A stretch of 64,000 nucleotides of DNA. Source: UBA1876 sp003446665 (lineage in GTDB: Bacteria > Synergistota > Synergistia > Synergistales > Thermovirgaceae). The position numbers and the translations under genes were made by a program. A model generated the notes under the pieces. That model did no database searches, was not told where the DNA came from, and was given only the letters and a program-made list of their open reading frames with translations. Within the stretch, counting starts at the first letter, position 1. Each line of letters begins with the position of its first letter. Positions 26,062 through 33,377 of this stretch are shown in pieces. The DNA is taken from the NCBI GenBank assembly GCA_040616305.1, contig CP159918.1:372001-436000 (forward strand). Reading direction: 5' to 3'.

Positions 26062-27048
26062 ATGGTTGTGACGGAAAGCCTTTCACGAAAGTTTTTTACG
26101 AGTTCTTATACCGTTCTGGGGGCGGTTCTGGCCGCATTGTGCGCTGTGTTGGCCTTTATGGAGCCAAGGTTTTTGACGGTGGACAATTTCCTCAACGTTA
26201 TGCGGCAGTCGTCCATCATCGGAATTATCGCCCTGGGCATGACCTGTGTGATTCTCGCAAGGGGGATCGACCTCTCCGTCGGAAGCATCGTGGCCCTGTC
26301 CTCTATTGTAGCTGCGGCGGCCGTGCGCGCGGGTGTTCCTTTTTTGGCTGCCTGGGGTATAGCCCTTTTAGTGGGGGGACTTTGCGGTGGAATCAACGGG
26401 GTAATAGTGGCACGCCTCGGCATACCGCCTTTCATAGTTACCCTGGGCATGATGGGAGCGGCGAGAGGCGCGGCGCTTCTTTTTACCGGCGGAGCGCCGA
26501 TCAGCGGCCTTTCCGGTGCCTTCAGGGTCCTGGGGACGGGGAGCGTGGCGGGGGTTCCGGTTCCCATCCTGGTTTTTGCCGTGGTGTTCGTCATGCTCTA
26601 TGTGCTGCTGGAACGGTCGATCTGGGGTGAACAGGTGCGTTCAATAGGGTCTAACCCAGTCGCAGCCTGGGGTGCGGCGATTTCGGTTCCCAGAATCACG
26701 GCTTCGGTTTTCATGCTGAGTGGTATCCTTTCGGCCATTGCAGGGCTGGTGCTGACCGGGAGGTTAGACGCGGCGCAGCCCACTGCGGGCCTTGGTTACG
26801 AGTTCGGGGCCATCGCGGCCGCCGTTTTGGGAGGGACCCAGTTTTCCGGCGGGAAAGGGACCCTGTTCGGGACGGTTCTGGGGGTTTTGATCATGGGGGT
26901 GATCGGCAACGGAATAAATATCCTGAACGTCAATCCTTTTTACGAGCAGGTCGTTAGAGGCCTGGTTATTGCCGTGGCCCTTGTGTTTTACGGTCGTTTC
27001 GCCGCCCGGGGAACGACACGGGTTTTGCGATCGGGCGAAAAAGGATAA
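26062..27048 (+). CDS. rbsC: Ribose ABC transporter permease RbsC
   Basis: A 328-residue multi-spanning permease with ILARGIDLSVGSIVALSS and GAIAAAVLGGTQFSGGKGT, the two hallmark loops of the RbsC family. The start is ATG 26062, 2 bases after the rbsD stop; an upstream in-frame ATG would overlap rbsD. It lies in the same operon as ribokinase, pyranase and the binding protein but has no ATPase gene next to it, so it must use the divergent RbsA. Confidence 0.9.
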   Translation: MVVTESLSRKFFTSSYTVLGAVLAALCAVLAFMEPRFLTVDNFLNVMRQSSIIGIIALGMTCVILARGIDLSVGSIVALSSIVAAAAVRAGVPFLAAWGIALLVGGLCGGINGVIVARLGIPPFIVTLGMMGAARGAALLFTGGAPISGLSGAFRVLGTGSVAGVPVPILVFAVVFVMLYVLLERSIWGEQVRSIGSNPVAAWGAAISVPRITASVFMLSGILSAIAGLVLTGRLDAAQPTAGLGYEFGAIAAAVLGGTQFSGGKGTLFGTVLGVLIMGVIGNGINILNVNPFYEQVVRGLVIAVALVFYGRFAARGTTRVLRSGEKG

Positions 27049-27076
27049 TAAAAAAACACAAATGGAGGTGGAGCAA

Positions 27077-27967
27077 ATGAAAGGCAGGAAACTGGTTCTT
27101 TCGGTGATTGCAGTGCTTCTTCTGACAGCCTTCCCGCTGGCGGCGTCGGCGGCTCAAACTTTGGGTCTGGTCGTTTCGACGCTTAACAATCCCTTTTTCG
27201 TGACGCTTAAGGAGGGAGCGGAGCAGAAGGCGCAGGAACTGGGAGTGGACCTGGTCGTCTATGATGCCCAGGACGATTCGGCGAAAATGACGTCGGCCAT
27301 GGAGGACTTGATCCAGAAGAAAGTCGACGCCATATTGGTCAACCCGACCGACGCGGATGCCGTGGTCCCGTCGATTCTCAAGACAAATGCAGCGAAGATC
27401 CCCGTTTTCACCATCGACAGAGGAGCGACCTCCGGTGAAGTGGTCTGCCACATAGCGAGCGACAACGTGGCGGGAGGCAAAATGGCCGGAGAATTTCTGG
27501 CGGAACAGATCGGTGGTTCCGGAAAGGTTGTAGAACTGGTGGGCATTCCGGGTACCAGCGCGGCCCGAGACAGGGGCAAGGGGTTCCATGAGGCCATGGA
27601 ACAATACCCGGACATCGAGATCGTGGCTTCCCAAGCGGCGGACTTCAACCGTGACAAGGGGCTGACGGTATTCGAAAATATTCTCCAGGCACAACCGGAA
27701 ATTGATGGAGTCTTCGCTCATAACGACGAAATGGTCCTTGGCGCGATAGCCGCCGCTGAAGCCGCCGGCAGAAAGGGCATAGTGTTCGTCGGATTCGATG
27801 CCATCGACGACGCAGTCAAGGCCGTGGGAGAGGGTAAACTCAAAGCCACAGTGGCGCAGCAGCCAAGGGAAATGGGTCTTTTAGGCGTGGAATACGCAGT
27901 CAAGTTCCTTAACGGCGAGGATGTCCCCGATTTCGTGCCCGTTCCTCTTAAACTGGTGACAAAATAG
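27077..27967 (+). CDS. rbsB: Ribose-binding protein RbsB
   Basis: A periplasmic binding protein of 296 residues with a signal peptide (MKGRKLVLSVIAVLLLTAFP, cleavage after the following ASA). The mature protein begins QTLGLVVSTLNNPFFVTLKE, the classic RbsB opening that includes ligand-contacting residues, followed by DAQDD and VFAHNDEMVLGA. The ATG at 27077 has GGAGGTGG upstream; an in-frame ATG at 27062 would lie within that site. A terminator follows. Confidence 0.93.
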   Translation: MKGRKLVLSVIAVLLLTAFPLAASAAQTLGLVVSTLNNPFFVTLKEGAEQKAQELGVDLVVYDAQDDSAKMTSAMEDLIQKKVDAILVNPTDADAVVPSILKTNAAKIPVFTIDRGATSGEVVCHIASDNVAGGKMAGEFLAEQIGGSGKVVELVGIPGTSAARDRGKGFHEAMEQYPDIEIVASQAADFNRDKGLTVFENILQAQPEIDGVFAHNDEMVLGAIAAAEAAGRKGIVFVGFDAIDDAVKAVGEGKLKATVAQQPREMGLLGVEYAVKFLNGEDVPDFVPVPLKLVTK

Positions 27968-28009
27968 TTTGCAGGATTCCCGGAAAAACCTTTGAAAGAG
28001 TGGATTTAA

Positions 28010-28046
28010 AATGGGGAAGGGTTGAACCCTTCCCCATTCCCTTTGT
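28010..28046 (+). terminator. Terminator of the rbs operon
   Basis: A 13-bp stem (AATGGGGAAGGGT at 28010-28022 with 28026-28038) and a 3-base loop, followed by CCCTTTGTTT. It lies 43 bases past the rbsB stop. Confidence 0.75.
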
Positions 28047-28123
28047 TTATAGAAAGTTCGACCCTGTTTTGGAAAATGCCTGGAGCATTTTATAATGGCT
28101 CCCGAAGGGAGGGGATCCTTCGC

Positions 28124-28780
28124 ATGGGACTTTTCAGAAGACGACCCACCGTGGATTTCAGAAGAAAATCGCCCTGGCCTAGGCGGATTTTGTTGCTTCT
28201 TTTGGTGGCGGCAGTGGCGGGGCTTGGAATATACGTGTCCAGGATGCAGTTTGGCGGCCTTGCAGCGATTGTCAAAAGGGAAAAGCCTGAAAAGGTCGTA
28301 TCACAGGAGTCGAAGATGCCCGAACTTCCGCCCGAATACAAGAACAGGGTAACACAGCTTGTAAACGACAAGGATCTCCAGAACAAATACTGGCTTTGGA
28401 TCGTGAAGAAGGATTTTACCCTGTCCGCCTTCAGAGGCATGGAGCGAGTCGGGGTATATGAAGTAGCCATAGGCGAAAATCCCGGTGACAAGCAGGCCGT
28501 TGGCGACTTGAGGACGCCCGAGGGGATTTTTACCGTGGAAAGTCTGCACGATTCGCGTGCCTGGGTCCATGATTTTGGAGAAGGCCCCGTCGAGGGAGCC
28601 TACGGCCCCTGGTTCATACGTCTCAAGACCGGGTGGCAGGGAATCGGCATCCACGGCACCCATGATCCATCCACCCTGGGAACGATGACCACCGAAGGGT
28701 GTATCAGAATGAAAAACGAGCACCTGCTCGAAATCCTGGAGCATGTCGGCGAGGGTACCCTGGTCGTCATCGATCCCTGA
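28124..28780 (+). CDS. Membrane-anchored L,D-transpeptidase (YkuD family)
   Basis: A 218-residue envelope protein has a basic N terminus and one transmembrane anchor (about residues 20-40), then a short linker and the YkuD domain. The catalytic region is IGIHGTHDPSTLGTM, then TTEGCIRMKNE with the active cysteine. Most family members have Ser/Thr-His-Gly-Cys; here the His is Glu, so activity may be altered. It would form 3-3 peptidoglycan cross-links or attach proteins to the wall. ATG 28124 follows GGGAGGGG. Confidence 0.83.
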   Translation: MGLFRRRPTVDFRRKSPWPRRILLLLLVAAVAGLGIYVSRMQFGGLAAIVKREKPEKVVSQESKMPELPPEYKNRVTQLVNDKDLQNKYWLWIVKKDFTLSAFRGMERVGVYEVAIGENPGDKQAVGDLRTPEGIFTVESLHDSRAWVHDFGEGPVEGAYGPWFIRLKTGWQGIGIHGTHDPSTLGTMTTEGCIRMKNEHLLEILEHVGEGTLVVIDP

Positions 28781-28946
28781 TTCAGGATATTTCCGAAAAG
28801 AAGTCCACGAGTGTATAATTATCCTGAACGTGCGGTCACGAAGTCGGTCCTTGCCGAAAACGCACTCTTTCCATTCGCTGAAATCCTTCCTCACTCATCG
28901 CTTCGCGCGTTCTTTCGGCCTTCGGGTTAATCCATTGCGGGTTGTG

Positions 28947-29471
28947 ATGCCTGTGAATCATGTCTACAGCTGCACTTATGGACGTCTGAAACTTGAGGAA
29001 GCCATTCTGAAGATCCGTGATTTTACGGAAGAAGAAGGTCGCTACGACCTTTTTGTGGGTACCGACTCCCAGGTCGAAAACGGAAAAACGCTTTTCGTGA
29101 CGTCCATCGTTGTCCACAGGGTAACCAAGGGAGCCATATTTTTCATCAACAGCAGGCTTACGGAAAGGGTCTTCACTATCCGCGACAGGCTTATCGAAGA
29201 GGCATACCGGAGCCTGCAGATGGCTCAGCGTATAAACGAGCTTGGCGCAGTGCTCGGATGCGAAATCTGCAGCGACGTCAAATGCCTCACCATAGATGCC
29301 GATGTGGGGGAAGGTGGGGCCTCCCGGGATGTAATCCGGGCCATAGTCGGAATGGTTGCCGCCTTTGGCTACAGTTGCCGTTTCAAGCCCGAATGTTCCA
29401 CCATCAAGGTTGCCGACAAATACACCAAGGTCCGCGTGCCTGCAGAACCCGCGCCGGCACCGGCTACATAA
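28947..29471 (+). CDS. YkuK/DUF458 family RNase H-like protein
   Basis: A 174-residue protein whose core (YDLFVGTDSQ, then TSIVVHRVTKGAIFFIN and CLTIDADVGEGG) matches the DUF458/YkuK family, predicted to adopt an RNase H fold. The first Asp of VGTDSQ and later acidic residues could bind metal. Its function is not established; it is often linked to spore or mRNA metabolism in Firmicutes. The C terminus is an Ala/Pro-rich tail. The start is uncertain (ATG 28947, weak ribosome-binding site). Confidence 0.7.
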   Translation: MPVNHVYSCTYGRLKLEEAILKIRDFTEEEGRYDLFVGTDSQVENGKTLFVTSIVVHRVTKGAIFFINSRLTERVFTIRDRLIEEAYRSLQMAQRINELGAVLGCEICSDVKCLTIDADVGEGGASRDVIRAIVGMVAAFGYSCRFKPECSTIKVADKYTKVRVPAEPAPAPAT

Positions 29472-29588
29472 ACGCGAAAGGCGCAGCCGGGCACATGGCA
29501 GAAAGAAGAGAATCGAGAAAATGGCAAGGGAAAGACTCTGGATTTAAAAAGTGATAGGGCAACAGGATATTTCTGAAAGCTTTTGGCA

Positions 29589-29617
29589 TTGACACAAGAG
29601 TGGCAAAAATATACTCT
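29589..29617 (+). promoter_or_regulatory. Promoter upstream of the 130-residue protein gene
   Basis: TTGACA (29589-29594), 17 bases, TACTCT (29612-29617); alternatively TATACT with a 15-base spacer. It lies about 80 bases before the next start codon. Confidence 0.5.
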
Positions 29618-29697
29618 ATTACTATAGCAGGATAAAAGGGCTTGTGACCCGTTAGAGGGCAGATCAAGTACGCAGTATCACGGGGGAGGGGACCACT

Positions 29698-30090
29698 ATG
29701 ACGAGCAGGATGACTACAGGCGGGACCACCTATGTAGTGGCTAGAAACCCCGTGACCGGCGAATACCAGCTCGTGACGCGGGGTCGTTATCCCTTTGTCG
29801 TGATAGAAAGCCCTGAACCGATGCTCAGGCTTGTCAAGTTCGTCGACTTTTTAGGACATTACGTGGACCCTGTCGAAAACGGATTTATCGTTGCCTGCTC
29901 TCGCCCCTACGAAGGGGAGTACCTTACACGGGAGGGCTATGCCGCGGTGGTGATCGACGTGATGGAATTCTCGGAAAAATCCGGATACCGGTGCTGCATA
30001 GTTCTTTCGTCCAGCGTGTGCGTGTATGTCAATGTCGACGGTTCTATCCAGCCTGGACAGACGCCGGAACAATACTCGGAAATATTGTAG
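29698..30090 (+). CDS. Uncharacterised 130-residue protein
   Basis: I do not recognise this protein. It has no signal peptide or membrane helix. It is predicted to be mixed beta/alpha, with repeated hydrophobic strands (TYVVARNPVTGEYQLVTRG, YPFVVIE, CCIVLSSSVCVYVNVDG). It has its own promoter, a strong ribosome-binding site (GGGGGAGGGG) and a terminator just after it, so it is very likely a real single-gene transcript. Neighbours give no functional hint. Confidence 0.7.
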   Translation: MTSRMTTGGTTYVVARNPVTGEYQLVTRGRYPFVVIESPEPMLRLVKFVDFLGHYVDPVENGFIVACSRPYEGEYLTREGYAAVVIDVMEFSEKSGYRCCIVLSSSVCVYVNVDGSIQPGQTPEQYSEIL

Positions 30091-30122
30091 TGTCCACGGA
30101 ATTTCAAAAGGCCACATATGCG

Positions 30123-30163
30123 AAAGGCTCTCCGCAGGTATTTCAGGCGGAGAGCCTTTTCCG
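30123..30163. terminator. Bidirectional terminator between two convergent genes
   Basis: A 13-bp stem (AAAGGCTCTCCGC at 30123-30135 with 30147-30159) ending in TTTT, with A-rich sequence on the other side, between the converging genes at 29698 and 30192. Confidence 0.75.
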
Positions 30164-30191
30164 TAGAGGGAAGTCTTATGCTTTCGCTTCT

Positions 30192-30542
30192 TCAGACCGA
30201 TAGCAGCGCCTTGCCGGATTTCATCCATTCGGTGAGAAACTCGCCGGTGTAAAAGACTTCGATCCCCATTGATTCGAGTTTTTCCGCTACGCCCAGGTTT
30301 TCGGCGCATTTTCTGCAGGCGATGACGCGAATCCCGTTTTCGAGAAAGCCCTGTATGTTTTCCCGTATGGTCTCATCCTCGGCGACAAGCCTGGCTGTGG
30401 AACCCCAGATCAGCAAGGTGACCTCTTCCCACCAGCCTTTGATTTTCGAGTTCATGGTGTACAGAAAGACCATGTTGTCTACCGTTTCTCTTTCCGTACT
30501 CGTCCATAGTACTAGGAGTTGTCCGCTTGTGTCGGCACTCAT
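30192..30542 (-). CDS. DsrE-family protein
   Basis: A 116-residue small protein of the DsrE/DsrF-like alpha/beta fold (LLVLWTSTERETVDNMVFLY, TLLIWGSTARLVAEDE, GIRVIACRKCAENLG). The cysteine in ACRKCAENL lies where family members carry a sulfur-accepting Cys. Relatives take part in sulfur relay or bind peroxiredoxin-like partners; a role in sulfur trafficking is inferred only. It is a single gene with no clear partner nearby. Confidence 0.75.
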   Translation of the reverse strand: MSADTSGQLLVLWTSTERETVDNMVFLYTMNSKIKGWWEEVTLLIWGSTARLVAEDETIRENIQGFLENGIRVIACRKCAENLGVAEKLESMGIEVFYTGEFLTEWMKSGKALLSV

Positions 30543-30672
30543 GAATATTGCCCTCCATTTCTCTAAATCGTTTAGTGTTCAATGATAACAGAAAAACCTG
30601 ATTAACTTGAGGAAAAGTTTAAAGTGTGGGAGCCACTCTTTCGTGTACAATAATGATGGTTAAGATCAGGCG

Positions 30673-31569
30673 GTGATTGCATTGTACCTTAGCGGTTTGG
30701 CCTTTGCCCTCGGGGCGGCTTTACTATGGGGAACGGCGGGCCCCATCCTGCGAATAATAGGGACCTACGGAGTCGATATCCTGACGGTAAACCTGATCAG
30801 ATACGGCGCTTCATCGATTGTGCTCTGGATTGTCACCTTCACAGCCGCCAGGCGCAGGGAAAAACCTTCCTGGAGCTGGAAGAACGCCCTTTTCATTCTA
30901 GGTTCCGCCGGCATGCTCACCAGTAGCCTGGGGCTTAACGTGGCTTTTCTTCGCATATCCGTGGGCCTTGCCATGGTGCTCTATTATACGGCACCCTGCT
31001 GGGTAATGCTGGGCACCTGGTTTTTCTCCAGACGTATAGCCACTCTATACCAGATAGTCGCCTTTTTGCTTGCCATCGCCGGAGTATGGAAAGCAGTAGG
31101 AGGTGCCAGGCTTTCGGGGTCCTTCGACTTGATAGGTGTGGCGGCGGCCCTTACAGGCGCCGTAGGGTATGCCTTTTATGTATTGAACGGTCACTTCGGG
31201 CCTGGTAGGGGCGACAGTTTCGGTCTTTTTCGCCGCACCTTCTTTGCCGCGGCGATCATGATGTTGCTTTTAAACATCGTTACAGGCAACCTGGGAGCTC
31301 TCTTTTCCATTCCGGCACGGGCCTGGCTGCTTCTTTTGTACCTTGCGATCTTCAATTCCCTGGTGCCATACGGGTTCTTTCTTATGGCCCTGAGTCGCGT
31401 TTCCGGAAACGCGGCCTCCATCGCCACCATGAGCGAAGTCCCCTTTTCCATGGCTGCGGCCTTTCTCATGCTGGGAGAACGTCCCGAGTTAGGGGCTGTC
31501 ATTGGTGGGGCGCTGGTGCTTTTGGGCGTGGGCGTAATGACCTTCGACAAGGGGGAAGGCAGCCGCTAA
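30673..31569 (+). CDS. EamA/DMT-superfamily transporter
   Basis: A 298-residue membrane protein with ten predicted helices in two EamA repeats; the first repeat begins LAFALGAALLWGTAGPI and the second ends in PFSMAAAFLMLGERPELGAV. Relatives export amino acids or metabolites. It starts with GTG 30673, with an alternative TTG at 30682. It is convergent with paaK. The substrate is unknown. Confidence 0.85.
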   Translation: MIALYLSGLAFALGAALLWGTAGPILRIIGTYGVDILTVNLIRYGASSIVLWIVTFTAARRREKPSWSWKNALFILGSAGMLTSSLGLNVAFLRISVGLAMVLYYTAPCWVMLGTWFFSRRIATLYQIVAFLLAIAGVWKAVGGARLSGSFDLIGVAAALTGAVGYAFYVLNGHFGPGRGDSFGLFRRTFFAAAIMMLLLNIVTGNLGALFSIPARAWLLLLYLAIFNSLVPYGFFLMALSRVSGNAASIATMSEVPFSMAAAFLMLGERPELGAVIGGALVLLGVGVMTFDKGEGSR

Positions 31570-31597
31570 AAAAACGGCGGAAACCTTCCCCCATCCC

Positions 31598-32842
31598 TCA
31601 GACTCTTGTTCTTATCCTTTTAGATTTTCCTTCGGAACGCTCCAGGCTGCCCGGGGGCAACAGGTGGAGCTCCGAACGTATTCCCAACAGGCTGTGGATT
31701 TCGCCTGCTGCTTTGTCTCGGATCCTGTCAAAAGCTTCGTCAGTAAGGTCCTGCAGGCTTTCGACTACGACGTGAAGATCCTGATGGCCTTCCTCACCCG
31801 AAACTTCCAGGTAGTAATGATGCGAAAGGCCCGTAACGCGTCCCAGGGCAGTTTCAACCTGGGAGGGGAATACGTTGACACCCCTTATTATGAGCATCTC
31901 GTCGGAACGCCCGCGGATCCTGGCGATCCTGGTGCGAGAAGAGCCGCAGCCGCAATCCCCGGGTATGATCCGGGTCACGTCGCGAGTCCTGTAACGTATC
32001 AGCGGAAGGGCTTCTTTCCTGAGCGTGGTGATTACCAGCTCGCCTTCTTCCCCTTCGGGTAGGGGCTTCCCTGTTTCCGGGTCTACGATTTCCGCAAGAA
32101 AAAGGTCGTCAACGAGATGAAGGCCGTCTTTACGCGGGCATTCCATTGCGACGCCGGGTCCCATGATTTCAGACAGGCCGTAGATGTCCAGAGCGGTTAT
32201 GCCAAGACGCTCCTCCAGGGTCCGACGGAGCGCCTCTGACCAGGGTTCGGCACCGAATATTCCGATTTTTAGCCGGAGTTTTTCGCCGTCTTCAGGAAGC
32301 ATTTCGGAAAGTTTCAAGGCGTATGAAGGCGTACATGCCAGTACGGTGGTCCCGAGGTCTTTCATTAAAAGTATTTGCCTTTGAGAGAATCCGCCCGACG
32401 TGGGAACAACGGCCGCGCCGAGTGCCTCTGCCCCGGCATGTAACCCGAGCCCTCCAGTGAAGAGGCCGTACCCGTACGCATTCTGGACGACGTCACTGGA
32501 CGTGACCCCCGCCATCTCAAGACAGGACGCAAGAGCCTGGCTCCAGAGGCGCAGATCTTCTTTCGTATAGGCCACTACTGTGGGTTTGCCTGTGGTTCCT
32601 GAAGAGGCGTGGTACCGTACGACATCTTCGTGGTTGCAGGCCAGAAGCCCGGTGGGGTAGGTGTCTCTCAGATCGTCCTTGGTGGTAAAAGGAAGCAGAT
32701 GAACGTCATCCAGAGTACGGATACCTTCCGGGGTTACCCCAAGGTCTTCCATCTTTGCCCTGTAATACGAAACCCTTGTCCAGACTCGCCTCACGAGCGT
32801 CTTTAAAAGCTCCTCCTGCGTTTTCCGAATGTCTTTTCTCAT
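31598..32842 (-). CDS. paaK: Phenylacetate-CoA ligase family protein
   Basis: An AMP-forming acyl-CoA ligase of 414 residues. Motifs: the phosphate loop YHASSGTTGKPT near 80, IYGLSEIMGPGVA, the ATP-ribose region RTRDVTRI, and the C-terminal IRGRSDEMLIIRGVNVFPSQ. In anaerobes that ferment aromatic amino acids this enzyme makes ATP from, or uses it for, aryl-acetyl-CoA produced from phenylalanine, tyrosine or tryptophan. It is preceded by a long leader with a Phe-run ORF and a terminator, which fits an aromatic amino acid role. AAGGAGGAG precedes ATG 32842. Confidence 0.88.
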   Translation of the reverse strand: MRKDIRKTQEELLKTLVRRVWTRVSYYRAKMEDLGVTPEGIRTLDDVHLLPFTTKDDLRDTYPTGLLACNHEDVVRYHASSGTTGKPTVVAYTKEDLRLWSQALASCLEMAGVTSSDVVQNAYGYGLFTGGLGLHAGAEALGAAVVPTSGGFSQRQILLMKDLGTTVLACTPSYALKLSEMLPEDGEKLRLKIGIFGAEPWSEALRRTLEERLGITALDIYGLSEIMGPGVAMECPRKDGLHLVDDLFLAEIVDPETGKPLPEGEEGELVITTLRKEALPLIRYRTRDVTRIIPGDCGCGSSRTRIARIRGRSDEMLIIRGVNVFPSQVETALGRVTGLSHHYYLEVSGEEGHQDLHVVVESLQDLTDEAFDRIRDKAAGEIHSLLGIRSELHLLPPGSLERSEGKSKRIRTRV

Positions 32843-32876
32843 CTTCTTCTCCTCCTTTTGGGGGCTTTTGGCCCAT

Positions 32877-32907
32877 AAAAAAAGCCCCCACAGCTTTCTG
32901 TGGGGGC
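32877..32907 (-). terminator. Intrinsic terminator in the paaK leader (attenuator)
   Basis: Read on the minus strand, GCCCCCACAG pairs with CTGTGGGGGC (32898-32907 and 32884-32893, loop AAAG) and is followed by a run of seven T. It lies between the paaK promoter and the paaK start. The CCCCCA of the leader ORF is identical to the start of the 5' arm and could compete for the 3' arm. Confidence 0.85.
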
Positions 32908-32935
32908 CCTGTTCCCGCTTACGGTCCAGCGCGTA

Positions 32936-33025
32936 TCAACGCCGGCCCGTTGGGGGAGGACCCGCGTTGGTAAAAAAGAAGCAGTTTACGTTGGAGCGCA
33001 ATACGCGCCGGAGTTCAGTATCCAT
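32936..33025 (-). CDS. Candidate phenylalanine-run leader peptide of paaK
   Basis: A 29-codon ORF on the minus strand: MDTELRRVLRSNVNCFFFTN followed by AGPPPTGRR, with three consecutive Phe codons at residues 16-18. It starts 39 bases or so after the predicted transcription start and ends before the terminator. An in-frame TAG lies three codons upstream, so ATG 33025 is the first possible ATG; AGGACGG lies 9-12 bases upstream as a weak ribosome-binding site. A Phe run ahead of an aromatic-acid ligase gene fits attenuation by charged tRNA-Phe. The basic N-terminal half and the Gly-Pro-Pro after the run match the metNIQ leader. Confidence 0.55.
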   Translation of the reverse strand: MDTELRRVLRSNVNCFFFTNAGPPPTGRR

Positions 33026-33070
33026 TGATTTCTACCGTCCTGTCTTTCGTGTTTCCGGGAGATTGGTGTA

Positions 33071-33099
33071 TTTATAGCGTGCATTGGAGGAGCTGTCAA
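33071..33099 (-). promoter_or_regulatory. Sigma70 promoter of the paaK leader
   Basis: On the minus strand, TTGACA (33099-33094), a 17-base spacer, and TATAAA (33076-33071). This is nearly full consensus and places the start of transcription near 33064. Confidence 0.75.
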
Positions 33100-33377
33100 G
33101 GAAAATTTGGCTCCTGAGACGAGATAAACGACTGGGGTCTCGAAGCGCTCGAACGCGATACGGCGTTCTGATAAAACGATGAGAGGAGAGGACTCCTGTA
33201 TAAGAATTGTAAAAATGCTATGGGCAAAAGGGTTTTCGGATGTTACTCTGAATTATGGCAAATATAATGAAGAGGCTTCGTGGAAAGGCGAGGTTTGAAA
33301 GGATGGCGTTAAGCCGCTGGAAGAATTAAACAACAAGGGGAAATGATAATATTTCCCAAAAAGGAGGATAAGGATAA

